From Thermomicrobiales bacterium (GTDB lineage Bacteria; Chloroflexota; Chloroflexia; Thermomicrobiales; UBA6265), in assembly GCA_019637585.1 (NCBI GenBank), contig JAHBVL010000003.1:463827-527826 (forward strand): a stretch of 64,000 nucleotides of DNA, in the 5' to 3' direction. Shown piece after piece: positions 25,192 to 32,331 of the stretch; within the stretch, counting starts at the first letter, position 1, and every line of letters begins with the position of its first letter. The notes beneath the pieces were generated by a model, which searched no databases, was not told the origin of the DNA, and worked only from the letters and a program-made list of their open reading frames with translations. A program made the translations under genes and the position numbers.

Positions 25192-26046
25192 CTACCCTCT
25201 CAGCGCACCGTCCTGCAGTCCCCGCAGGAACCAGTGCTGGGCGATGCCGAATGCGATCAGCGCCGGCACCATGGCGACCACCAACAACGCCGCCGAACCG
25301 GGCGCAACACCGATTCCCTGGCCAAGCAGCACAGCCAGCGTCCAGTTGTCCCGCCGGTTGACCAGCGTCGACGCCAGCAGATACTCCCCCCAGGCCAGAT
25401 TGAAGCTCAGAATCAATACGACCACGATGCCGTTCCGGACCATCGGCAGGAGAATGCCCACCAGCGTCCGCAGCGAACCAGCGCCGTCGATCCTCGCCGC
25501 GTCGACGATCTCCTTTGGCACCGCCTGGAAGACCCCGCGCATGACGAAAACGCTGACGGCCACCATCATCGCCGTATAGGGGAAAAAGAGGCTCCAGGGC
25601 CGGTCGATCAGACCCAACCGGTACTGGATCTTGAAGAGGCCGGTGAGCGCTGTCACCTGCGTCGGGAAAAACATCGACGCCACCAGTATCCCCAGGATGA
25701 CCCGGCTCCCAGGGGTGCTCAGGTGGGAAAGGGCATATCCGGCCAGCACTGCCGCCACAGCCGTCGAGAAGACCGTCAGCAGCGTGATGACCGCGCTATG
25801 CGAAAGACTCCGGTAGAACGGATTCTCCAGCGTCGCATCCTGCCAGAGCCACCGGTAGTTCGCCCACAGCGGATCCTGAAACTCCTTCGGCCAGGCCCGC
25901 TCGAAATACTTGAACGGCCCCGCCTTCACCGAATGCAGCACCACCCAGACCAGCGGCGCCAGCACCCAGGAGCAGAGGAGGATCAGCACAGAGTGCTTCG
26001 CGACGAGACGGAGAGACGGGAGGACGGGGAGACGTGGAGAGGCCAT
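25192..26046 (-). CDS. Carbohydrate ABC transporter permease, MalG type (second copy)
   Basis: A 284-residue six-helix permease. The cytoplasmic loop EIVDAARIDGAGSLRTLVGILLP is the EAA motif that contacts the ATPase. It is clearly paralogous to the permease at 26624-27538 along its whole length (shared HAVLILLC-like helix, FFPTQVTALTG, WGEYLLA and QDGALRG end). ATG 26046 has AGGAA upstream; an alternative ATG at 26097 has none. From 26046 the first 15 residues (SPRLPVLPSLRL) are encoded by the GAGACGGG octamer array left of four-helix-bundle copy C, so the array has entered the coding sequence. Confidence 0.85.
   Translation of the reverse strand: MASPRLPVLPSLRLVAKHSVLILLCSWVLAPLVWVVLHSVKAGPFKYFERAWPKEFQDPLWANYRWLWQDATLENPFYRSLSHSAVITLLTVFSTAVAAVLAGYALSHLSTPGSRVILGILVASMFFPTQVTALTGLFKIQYRLGLIDRPWSLFFPYTAMMVAVSVFVMRGVFQAVPKEIVDAARIDGAGSLRTLVGILLPMVRNGIVVVLILSFNLAWGEYLLASTLVNRRDNWTLAVLLGQGIGVAPGSAALLVVAMVPALIAFGIAQHWFLRGLQDGALRG
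26002..26042. repeat. Octamer array left of four-helix-bundle gene C (GAGACGGG units)
   Basis: Five units of GAGACGGG type, the reverse complement of the CCCGTCTC units at 26490-26622. The array overlaps the beginning of the MalG-type permease gene. Confidence 0.8.
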
Positions 26047-26124
26047 CGCGTGCTGTGTTTCCTGTGAACCAGATGGACCAACAAGAAGCGAGGTCATCAA
26101 AACCCGGCTCTCGTGTCCGGGGCG

Positions 26125-26487
26125 TTACTCCGAAAGACTTCTCATCAATCCGCGCACGAGACGTCCGACTTCCTCAGATTGCTCGAGTACGTGTTCGCGC
26201 TTCTCAAGATCAAGATATCCCTGATCGTGCGCCACGAACAGAAGTGTCTCGACTTCACAAAGCGAACCGTGCGCAACTGAGAGATGATGCCTGAACTCTC
26301 TGGAGCCTGTTCTCCCATTGCCTTCAGCAATATTGGCCGGAACCGAAACCACGGCACGACGAACTTGCTGGGTGAGTCCGAACTGCTCTCGCTGGGGCCA
26401 AGTATCACTCAGGAAATACACCGTCCGAACGAGGTCCATCGCCTTCTGCCAAGCGACAAGATCACGATACCCCCGCTTGAAGGTCAC
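26125..26487 (-). CDS. Four-helix-bundle protein, 23S-rRNA-IVS family (copy C)
   Basis: A 120-residue member: YRDLVAWQKAMDLVRTVYFL, WPQREQFGLTQQVRRAVVSV, NIAEGNGRTGSREF and SLCEVETLLFVAH. GTG 26487 gives the standard family N-terminus. The gene lies between two paralogous MalG-type permease genes on the same strand and is bracketed by inverted octamer arrays (26002-26042 and 26490-26622). Sequence identity to copies A and B is moderate, so the three are old paralogues or independent arrivals rather than very recent duplicates. Function unknown. Confidence 0.88.
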   Translation of the reverse strand: MTFKRGYRDLVAWQKAMDLVRTVYFLSDTWPQREQFGLTQQVRRAVVSVPANIAEGNGRTGSREFRHHLSVAHGSLCEVETLLFVAHDQGYLDLEKREHVLEQSEEVGRLVRGLMRSLSE

Positions 26488-26489
26488 CT

Positions 26490-26622
26490 GCCCGTCTCCT
26501 GGTCTGCCCGTCTCCTCGTCTGCCCGTCTCCCCGTCTGGCCGTCTCCCCGTCTCCCCGTCTCCCCGTCTGGCCGTCTCCCCGTCTCCCCGTCTCCCCGTC
26601 TCCCCGTCTCCCCGTCTGGCCG
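26490..26622. repeat. Octamer array right of four-helix-bundle gene C (CCCGTCTC units)
   Basis: About sixteen 8-bp units of the CCCGTCTC/CCGTCTGG type. The array starts three bases upstream of the four-helix-bundle gene and ends at the stop codon of the upstream permease (26624-26626). Chance frames across it translate to PRLPV-type repeats and are not genes. Confidence 0.92.
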
Positions 26623-26623
26623 C

Positions 26624-27538
26624 CTATCCCTTCAGCGCCCCCTCCTGGAGCCCCTTCATGTACCACCGCTGGGCGATGGCGAAGGTGACGAGAGCCGGCA
26701 GGATGGCCAGGATGTAGAGAGCGGCGGTGCGGGGCCAGTCGAGAGCGCCGACGCCTCCCGTCGAGTTGGCTACGAACACGGCCAGGGTTCGCTTGCTGGC
26801 GTCGTTCATCAGGGTCAGCGCCAGGAGATACTCGCCCCAGGCGAAAACGAAGAGCACGATCACCACCACCACGATGCCATTCTTGACCAGCGGGAAGATG
26901 ATTCCCGCCAGCGTGCGCAGCGAGCTCGCGCCATCCACTTTTGCCGAATCGACAAGATCCTGCGGCACGGTCTGGAACACGCCACGCATGATGAACACGC
27001 AAATCGCGATCTGCAGCGCGACGTAGGGGAACATCAACGCCCAGGTGGTGTTGATGAATCCGAGCCGCTGCTGAATCTGGAAAATGCCGGTCAGCGCGGT
27101 CACCTGGGTCGGAAAGAACATCGACGCAACGAGGAAACTGGTCAGGATCACCTTTCCAGGGGTCCGCAAGTGGACCAGCGCGTAGCCACCAAGCACGGCG
27201 GCGATGGTCCCAAAGAAGACGGTCAGCAATGTCACCGTAATGCTGTTGGTCGTGACCGCGCCCACCGGTCCCACAGCCCGCGGCTGCGAGAGGATGTACT
27301 GGTAGTTGGCGAAAATTGGATCGATGAAGTTCTCCGGCCAGATGTAGCGCCGCGCCCCGTCATATTTCGACTTGAACGACAGCAACACCACCCAGGCGAG
27401 GGGCAGCAGGACCCAGAGGCAGAGGAGAATCAACACCGCATGGCGGGCAACCGTCCCCCACTTGATCCGGCGCTTGCGGTGATGCGTCTCGGCCGGCTTG
27501 CCGGTCGTCATCTGGGTGGTAACGTGAGAAGCGATCAT
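26624..27538 (-). CDS. Carbohydrate ABC transporter permease, MalG type (first copy)
   Basis: A 304-residue six-helix permease with the EAA loop DLVDSAKVDGASSLRTLAGIIFP and a basic N-terminal tail (HHRKRRIKWG). ATG 27538 follows AAGGA at good spacing. It follows the MalF-type gene by 54 bp and should pair with it. The stop codon touches the octamer array. Compared with the second MalG copy, the N-terminal tail here has a normal start and no repeat-derived residues, so this is probably the original partner. Confidence 0.93.
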   Translation of the reverse strand: MIASHVTTQMTTGKPAETHHRKRRIKWGTVARHAVLILLCLWVLLPLAWVVLLSFKSKYDGARRYIWPENFIDPIFANYQYILSQPRAVGPVGAVTTNSITVTLLTVFFGTIAAVLGGYALVHLRTPGKVILTSFLVASMFFPTQVTALTGIFQIQQRLGFINTTWALMFPYVALQIAICVFIMRGVFQTVPQDLVDSAKVDGASSLRTLAGIIFPLVKNGIVVVVIVLFVFAWGEYLLALTLMNDASKRTLAVFVANSTGGVGALDWPRTAALYILAILPALVTFAIAQRWYMKGLQEGALKG

Positions 27539-27592
27539 CGGACGAATCCTTCTGCCTGAACATCCTGAACCAGGGTCGTCATTGCGGTCCTC

Positions 27593-28549
27593 CTAGTCGC
27601 GCGAGCGGAAGATATAGAAGAGGAACGCCACGACGACGAGCATGAAGAGCGCGCCAAGCCAGCCAATTGCCGCGGCATAGCCGCGGAACTGCTGCCCCGT
27701 CCTGAACGCCTCGTCGTACATGTACATCGTCCATGTATAGGTACTGGAGTTGCGATCGAACCCCTGCATGATGATGTACTCGGTGATCACGGCCATGGCG
27801 CTGCCGAACCGGACAACCGTCAACACCAGAATGATCGGGAGGAGCCGCCAGATCGTGATGCCCCAGAACATCCGCCACTCACCAGCGCCATCGACGCGGG
27901 CGGCATCGGGAAGATCCCGGGGGATCGAAGCCAGACCGGCCAGGAAGAACATCGTGTGGTAGCCGAGCCCCCACCACCATTCCATGAAAGCGATCGAGAA
28001 GTAGATCAGGATGTTGTTTTCGAGCCAGAGGGGCGCGTTCGCCAGATCGAACCAGCCAAGCCGGTCCACGAGGAAGTAATTGATCGGACCAATGTAGTTG
28101 TCATACATCCACACCCAGAGCACAAAGATCAGGGGGGCGGGAATCATCGACGGAATCAGCAGAATGATGCGGTAGACCGTGGCGACTTTGTTGTTTGTCA
28201 CCCTGTCGACCAGGATCGCCGCGATCATCGGAATGAAAATCATCCCAGGAATGAAAATAGCGGTGAAGATGAGCGCGCGTTTGATGCCCTGCCAGAACAA
28301 CCCCTGCTGAATCGCGGTGCGGTAGTTGTCCAGGCCGATCCAGTTGGGTGCCTGATTGTCCAGGAATCGGTCGTCGGTGAAGCTCAGCCTGAGCGACTGC
28401 ACGATGGGCAGAAGCTGCCAGCCGACGAAGAAAAAGAGAACCGGGATGAGGTAGGGATAACTGGTGATGAAATCCCGGGCTGTTCGCCACCATCCTGGTC
28501 GGGATTGCCGGGCGGATGAGTGAGGTTCGGGTGAGAGGGCCTGTGCCAT
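27593..28549 (-). CDS. Carbohydrate ABC transporter permease, MalF type
   Basis: A 318-residue inner-membrane permease with about six helices, starting with YPYLIPVLFFFVGWQLLPIV. The EAA-like loop is DLPDAARVDGAGEWRMFWGITIW. It forms the channel of a sugar-type importer with a MalG-type partner. The ATG has GGAGAG upstream. No ATPase gene is present in this cluster, which is common because sugar importers often share one MsmK/UgpC-type ATPase encoded elsewhere. Confidence 0.93.
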   Translation of the reverse strand: MAQALSPEPHSSARQSRPGWWRTARDFITSYPYLIPVLFFFVGWQLLPIVQSLRLSFTDDRFLDNQAPNWIGLDNYRTAIQQGLFWQGIKRALIFTAIFIPGMIFIPMIAAILVDRVTNNKVATVYRIILLIPSMIPAPLIFVLWVWMYDNYIGPINYFLVDRLGWFDLANAPLWLENNILIYFSIAFMEWWWGLGYHTMFFLAGLASIPRDLPDAARVDGAGEWRMFWGITIWRLLPIILVLTVVRFGSAMAVITEYIIMQGFDRNSSTYTWTMYMYDEAFRTGQQFRGYAAAIGWLGALFMLVVVAFLFYIFRSRD

Positions 28550-28661
28550 TGATCAACGCTCTCCGTGTGTGCCTTGGTCCCAGCAGTCAGATGAGCGTCG
28601 GTGCACATCCCGTGGAGCTCTTCGGGCCAATCAACCTTGCCTGTCAGCCAGGGTGCTGGCA

Positions 28662-28693
28662 ATGCGCGCCGCCTGCGAACAGGCAGCGCGCAT
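28662..28693 (-). promoter_or_regulatory. Strong stem-loop between binding-protein and MalF genes
   Basis: ATGCGCGCYGCCTG arms of 14 bp (13 paired) enclose a four-base loop that reads UUCG on the minus-strand mRNA. It begins 22 nt after the binding-protein stop. No T-run follows. It fits a partial terminator or 3' stabiliser that raises binding-protein over permease expression, as with malE-malF in enterics. Confidence 0.7.
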
Positions 28694-28715
28694 CCCAGAT
28701 CGATGCAAGTCGAAC

Positions 28716-30107
28716 TTACTTGGCCGGTGAACCGGTCTGGCGCTCGAACTCGGCGCGGACGGCATCATATGCCTTGGTCAACGCAGTTCGTGCGTCGGCC
28801 TCTTCGCCGGAGAGATACTTGTGCCACTCGGGCCGGGCGACGTCGAACTGGCTGATGGCCAGCGCCGTCGGCTGAATCGCGCGGGCGTTGGCCATTGAAT
28901 CGCGAACCGCGAATGCCCAGTCGGCGCCTTCGAGGAATGCTGGCGGATTGGCATCCCATTCCGTCCAGACCGACTGGATGATCGGCAGCTGTCCGACCGG
29001 CGTGGTGCCTTCATCCTCGTTACCGACCACCGAGTTCTCCCAGACACGGATGTCCTTGGAGAAGTTCAGCATGTACTCAGCCATTTTCTCCTTGTTGGAG
29101 CCATGGGTGAGGAGCACAGCGCCGGTGTTCCAGAAGACGGTGCCGCCAGCGGTGTCCGGCTGCGACGGCAGCTTGTCCATCCGCAGCTGCGAGGGATCCT
29201 GCCAGGTGGAGGAATAGGTCAGCGGCGCATTCTGGTACTTGAAGTAGTACCCGGCCTGCTCCGACGACCAGACGGCCTGGTCGACGAGCACTGCGGCGTC
29301 GACGCTCGATGCGGCGAGAACGTCCGGCGCGGTGTACTGCATGAGCTCCTTCATCACTTCGAGCGCGTTGACCGCGGCATCGCTGTTGTAGATGAAGAGA
29401 CCGTCCGGGTTGTAGACATCGGTGTCGAACGAGTGGGTGATCGGAATCAGCGACCGCCAGTCGCGATTGTCGAAGATCACGCCATAGGTCGTGACGCCGG
29501 CCTCGTGAACCGTCTTCACATTGGCGATGTACTCATCCCAGGTTGCCGGCGCGACATTCGGGTCGAGACCAGCGGCTTCGACGAAGCCCGCATGCCAGCC
29601 CTGCACGATGATGTCGAGAAGCAGCGGCCAGACATACATGCTGCCGTTGTAGGTGCCTTCTTCGACGGCGGACGGGAAGATGTCCTCCTTGACGCCCTCG
29701 GGGAGATAGGGATCCCATGGCTCGATCGTCTCGGTATCGGCCAGCGGCTTCATTTCCAGGAACGGCGTCACGCCTGTGTACGCATCCCAGGTGCTGATGC
29801 CCTCATTCTTCTCGGTGATGAACCGGTCGAAGCTGAAGTCGACCGAAGGGGCCTCCTCGATGATGATGCCCATCTCTTCGCCGAGAATCGAGAACATCGG
29901 GTGCAGTCGCAGCTGCCAGTCGTAGCAGTTGAGGATTGGATCGCGATCCTGCGCGAGGGTTCCGCGAATCGTCTCCTGCGACAGCGCTGCCAGCGCCATT
30001 CCACTGAGTCCAAGCGCCGAACCGCGGACGAGGACGTCGCGGCGGCTGATCTTCCCTGTCAGGGCATCCTGCCACAGCTGCTTGATCTGCTGTTGTTTCT
30101 CCGACAT
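28716..30107 (-). CDS. Extracellular solute-binding protein, family 1 (sugar type)
   Basis: A 463-residue receptor with a Tat-like signal (S-R-R-D-V-L-V-R-G, then SALGLSGMALAAL). The mature part shows family-1 features: ISTWDAYTGVTPF, WDEYIANVKTV, a VYNPDGLFIYNS segment, and a helical C-terminus. Ligand unknown but probably a sugar or glycoside, given the MalFG-type permeases downstream. ATG 30107 has GGAGGAACAGG upstream; an in-frame ATG-like start at 30185 lies in the promoter. Transcription should begin near 30176. Confidence 0.9.
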   Translation of the reverse strand: MSEKQQQIKQLWQDALTGKISRRDVLVRGSALGLSGMALAALSQETIRGTLAQDRDPILNCYDWQLRLHPMFSILGEEMGIIIEEAPSVDFSFDRFITEKNEGISTWDAYTGVTPFLEMKPLADTETIEPWDPYLPEGVKEDIFPSAVEEGTYNGSMYVWPLLLDIIVQGWHAGFVEAAGLDPNVAPATWDEYIANVKTVHEAGVTTYGVIFDNRDWRSLIPITHSFDTDVYNPDGLFIYNSDAAVNALEVMKELMQYTAPDVLAASSVDAAVLVDQAVWSSEQAGYYFKYQNAPLTYSSTWQDPSQLRMDKLPSQPDTAGGTVFWNTGAVLLTHGSNKEKMAEYMLNFSKDIRVWENSVVGNEDEGTTPVGQLPIIQSVWTEWDANPPAFLEGADWAFAVRDSMANARAIQPTALAISQFDVARPEWHKYLSGEEADARTALTKAYDAVRAEFERQTGSPAK

Positions 30108-30183
30108 AACCTGTTCCTCCAGGATCGATGACCTGTGGTACGTGCCGCGCACACTGCGCGACGCCTTTGTCTGGGCGTCCGGC

Positions 30184-30212
30184 ATTGTAGGGAGGCGTCA
30201 TATGCCTGTCAA
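30184..30212 (-). promoter_or_regulatory. Consensus-like promoter of the sugar ABC operon
   Basis: On the minus strand, TTGACA (30212-30207), a 17-bp spacer and TACAAT (30189-30184) face the binding-protein gene at 30107. This is the best sigma-70-type promoter seen in the window. The rest of the 372-bp gap to 30479 holds only a CCCTCC/GGAGGG palindrome near 30299-30315. Confidence 0.8.
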
Positions 30213-30479
30213 GAATGATGCGCCGTGGAATACCGCGATTTTCGAGAGTGACGCGGGCAAATGAGGGGGTCGGCGAGGGTGGCAAACGCCGTCGGAACCC
30301 CTCCCGGGGAGGGCGGAAATCGGGGGCATCCACGACCGGATACGGACCGATTCCAGCAGAGAATGGGGCGGATTGAGTAGGATACGTGGGGAATTGCGCC
30401 GGAGGTGGCGTCAACTCCCCTGAACACTCGCCTTCATATGTTCTCGCTGCCCAACGCCGGGCAAGAGAGGGAGTGGCAA

Positions 30480-31424
30480 ATGTCCGACAACTACGCGGTT
30501 CGCCGAATTCTCGTACCACTGGATGGATCTGAGTATGGCGAGCGCGCCCTTCCCTGGGCAGGCGCCATCGGCGGAGAGTCCGCCGACTTGATTCTCCTCG
30601 AAGTCGTCCCCTCCAATACCGGTGTGCGCGACTTCACGGGCAAAGTCGTCGCCACCGCGGAACAGATCGCCAAGGGGTATCAGGATCTGGCGACCAAGCA
30701 GCTCGGCGACGTGCGAAACCGCTGGTTTCCCAACCGGGAGAATGTGACGCTGGTCATTGCCGAAGGCGATCCGACCGAGCAGATCCTTGCCGCGGCCGCT
30801 CAGCACAATGCCGACATGATCGTGATGTCGAGCCGCGGCAGAGGAGCCATTGGCCGGTTTGCCAGCGGTTCGGTGGCTGATCGGGTCGTTCGCCATGCTC
30901 CCCTCCCGGTCTGCGTCATCGGCCCGGAAGGAGAGATCGATACTGAGGTAGCGGTCAAGCGCGTGCTGGCCCCTGTCGATAGCGCACCCCTGTCGCTCGG
31001 TGCGCTGCCGGTGGCAGCGGCGATTGCGGTCGCCAATGGTGTCGAAGCCCATGCCGTCCACGTGCTGCCCCCAGCTGTCGATGACATGATCGTGCCACTC
31101 AGCGGCATGCAGCCTCTGCCGGCATCATATTCCGATGACATCCTGAAAGCGCGCGAAGACGAAGGCCGGCAGGTCGTCGACCAGGCCGCCGACCGCTTGA
31201 AGATGCTCGGCGCCGACGCCGTTGGCGACCTCTACACCGGCCGCCCCGCAGAGACCCTGGCCGATATCCTGCACGCCGGGGATGTCCTCGTCCTGGCCAG
31301 CCATGGCCGCAAAGGACTGCCGCGCTGGGTTCTCGGCAGCACTGCCCTCCGCCTCATCCAGAACGGCTCGGCCCCCGTCGTCGTCGTGACGCGGGAATAC
31401 CTCGAGTCCGTGTCCAGCGAATAG
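30480..31424 (+). CDS. Tandem-domain universal stress protein (UspA family)
   Basis: A 314-residue cytoplasmic protein with two Usp domains. The first begins RRILVPLDGSEYGERAL and ends with SSRGRGAIGRFASGSVADRVVRHAPLPVCVI, matching the ATP-binding G-2x-G-9x-G-S/T signature. The second begins KRVLAPVDSAPLS and has ASHGRKGLPRWVLGSTALRLIQNG, again with the signature. ATG 30480 follows GAGGGAG. It is monocistronic, divergent from the sugar ABC operon and followed by a hairpin terminator. Role in stress survival is inferred from the family. Confidence 0.92.
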   Translation: MSDNYAVRRILVPLDGSEYGERALPWAGAIGGESADLILLEVVPSNTGVRDFTGKVVATAEQIAKGYQDLATKQLGDVRNRWFPNRENVTLVIAEGDPTEQILAAAAQHNADMIVMSSRGRGAIGRFASGSVADRVVRHAPLPVCVIGPEGEIDTEVAVKRVLAPVDSAPLSLGALPVAAAIAVANGVEAHAVHVLPPAVDDMIVPLSGMQPLPASYSDDILKAREDEGRQVVDQAADRLKMLGADAVGDLYTGRPAETLADILHAGDVLVLASHGRKGLPRWVLGSTALRLIQNGSAPVVVVTREYLESVSSE

Positions 31425-31434
31425 ACGCCAGTGC

Positions 31435-31469
31435 AGTCATCCATGACGGGACCCTCGCCATGGATGACT
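31435..31469 (+). terminator. Stem-loop terminator after the UspA gene
   Basis: AGTCATCCATG and CATGGATGACT form a perfect 11-bp stem with a 13-base loop, starting 10 bases after the stop codon. No T-run follows, so it may be an intrinsic-like or Rho-assisted stop. Confidence 0.6.
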
Positions 31470-31519
31470 CACCGCCACCTGCGACCCCGGGCGCCGCACC
31501 AGCGCAGCATGGAGAAGCA

Positions 31520-31629
31520 CCGTCATCCTGAGCGTAGCGAAGGATCTCCTGCCGCAGCAGTCTCCAGGGAGACGACGGTCGTGGCCGACCACGACGGAGA
31601 AATTCTTCACTTCGTTCAGAATGACGGGC
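31520..31629. repeat. Dispersed repeat, 'CCTGAGCGAAGCGAAGGAT' type, copy 2 (full palindromic form)
   Basis: CGTCATCCTGAGCGTAGCGA opens the element, and its reverse complement, slightly diverged (TTCACTTCGTTCAGAATGACG), closes it. The middle (TCCTGCCGCAGCAG) matches copy 1 at 6067. Nothing else is seen in the 279-bp gap between UspA and the HPF-like gene. Confidence 0.75.
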
Positions 31630-31703
31630 GACTATGATCGCGTCCGTACAGGGCTTTCTCGACGGATCGTCAGGAACAACCCGCCGCCGCGGCCCAGCGT
31701 CCC

Positions 31704-32126
31704 CTACGCGTCCTCGTCCGGCGTTTCCTCGAATTCATCGAGCTCGCCGTCATCTTCGACCTGCCCGGCTGGACGTTGCTCGGCGGGCAGCCGCCGGCTC
31801 GGCACACCGTAGGTCGCTTCCCCACGCTGGTTCGCCAGCCGCCGCTCCAGCTGACGCTTCACGTCGCCGATCGCCGCTTTGCTCGCCACATCGGGCGACG
31901 GTCCCTCCTGATGGCTGACCAGGTGCCCGCCCAGCGGCCCCAGGGCCAGACGCAGGTCGACCTTGACGACGCGTGGGTTCACTTGTTCGTCGAACGCGAT
32001 CTCCAGGCGCGGATCAGGAAAATTGGCAACGCGCTTTTCCAGAGATTTCACCTGCCGGTCGATGCGCTCTTCCTCCAGGCGCGTCAGGGTGACCCCTCGC
32101 ATCCGGTATTCAGTGTTGAGTGCCAC
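31704..32126 (-). CDS. HPF/RaiA-like ribosome-associated protein
   Basis: A 140-residue protein whose beta-alpha-beta pattern (YRMRGVTLTRLEEERIDRQVKSLEKRVANF, then VVKVDLRLALGPLGGHLVSHQEG, then AIGDVKRQLERRLANQRG) resembles hibernation-promoting factors, which bind the 30S subunit. The C-terminal tail is acidic. The GTG at 32126 is chosen because AAGGAG lies seven bases upstream and the fold starts here; longer in-frame starts at 32162 and 32267 have no such site. The match is by pattern and is not certain. Confidence 0.6.
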   Translation of the reverse strand: MALNTEYRMRGVTLTRLEEERIDRQVKSLEKRVANFPDPRLEIAFDEQVNPRVVKVDLRLALGPLGGHLVSHQEGPSPDVASKAAIGDVKRQLERRLANQRGEATYGVPSRRLPAEQRPAGQVEDDGELDEFEETPDEDA

Positions 32127-32291
32127 AGCAGTTTCTCCTTCCGCCCCGATGCCAATCAGCATTGATCGATCGAAGCGGTTTCGGCGGCGATGATGAACGC
32201 GGTCGCCGCCCGCGGCCAATACGCGTTCGTATCCGCTGACCCAAGTATCCTCACATCGCCATTGCATGAGGATTTCGCGGGCCGCCGGTGA

Positions 32292-32309
32292 TGTGGCAAG
32301 AGTGCCACA
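32292..32309. terminator. Small palindrome downstream of the M24 gene
   Basis: TGTGGCA-AGAG-TGCCACA is a perfect 7-bp inverted repeat beginning 23 bases after the M24-family stop codon (minus strand), and upstream of the HPF-like gene. It may be a terminator or an operator for the HPF-like gene. No T-run. Confidence 0.4.
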
Positions 32310-32331
32310 AGTCGTTGCCGGGTCGTGAACC

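Noticed and set aside
26490-26622. The tandem array as a CRISPR array or as a gene coding for PRLPV repeats
   Set aside because: Units are 8 bp with no spacers, so it is not CRISPR. The coding frames change sense with the repeat phase and have no ribosome-binding site.
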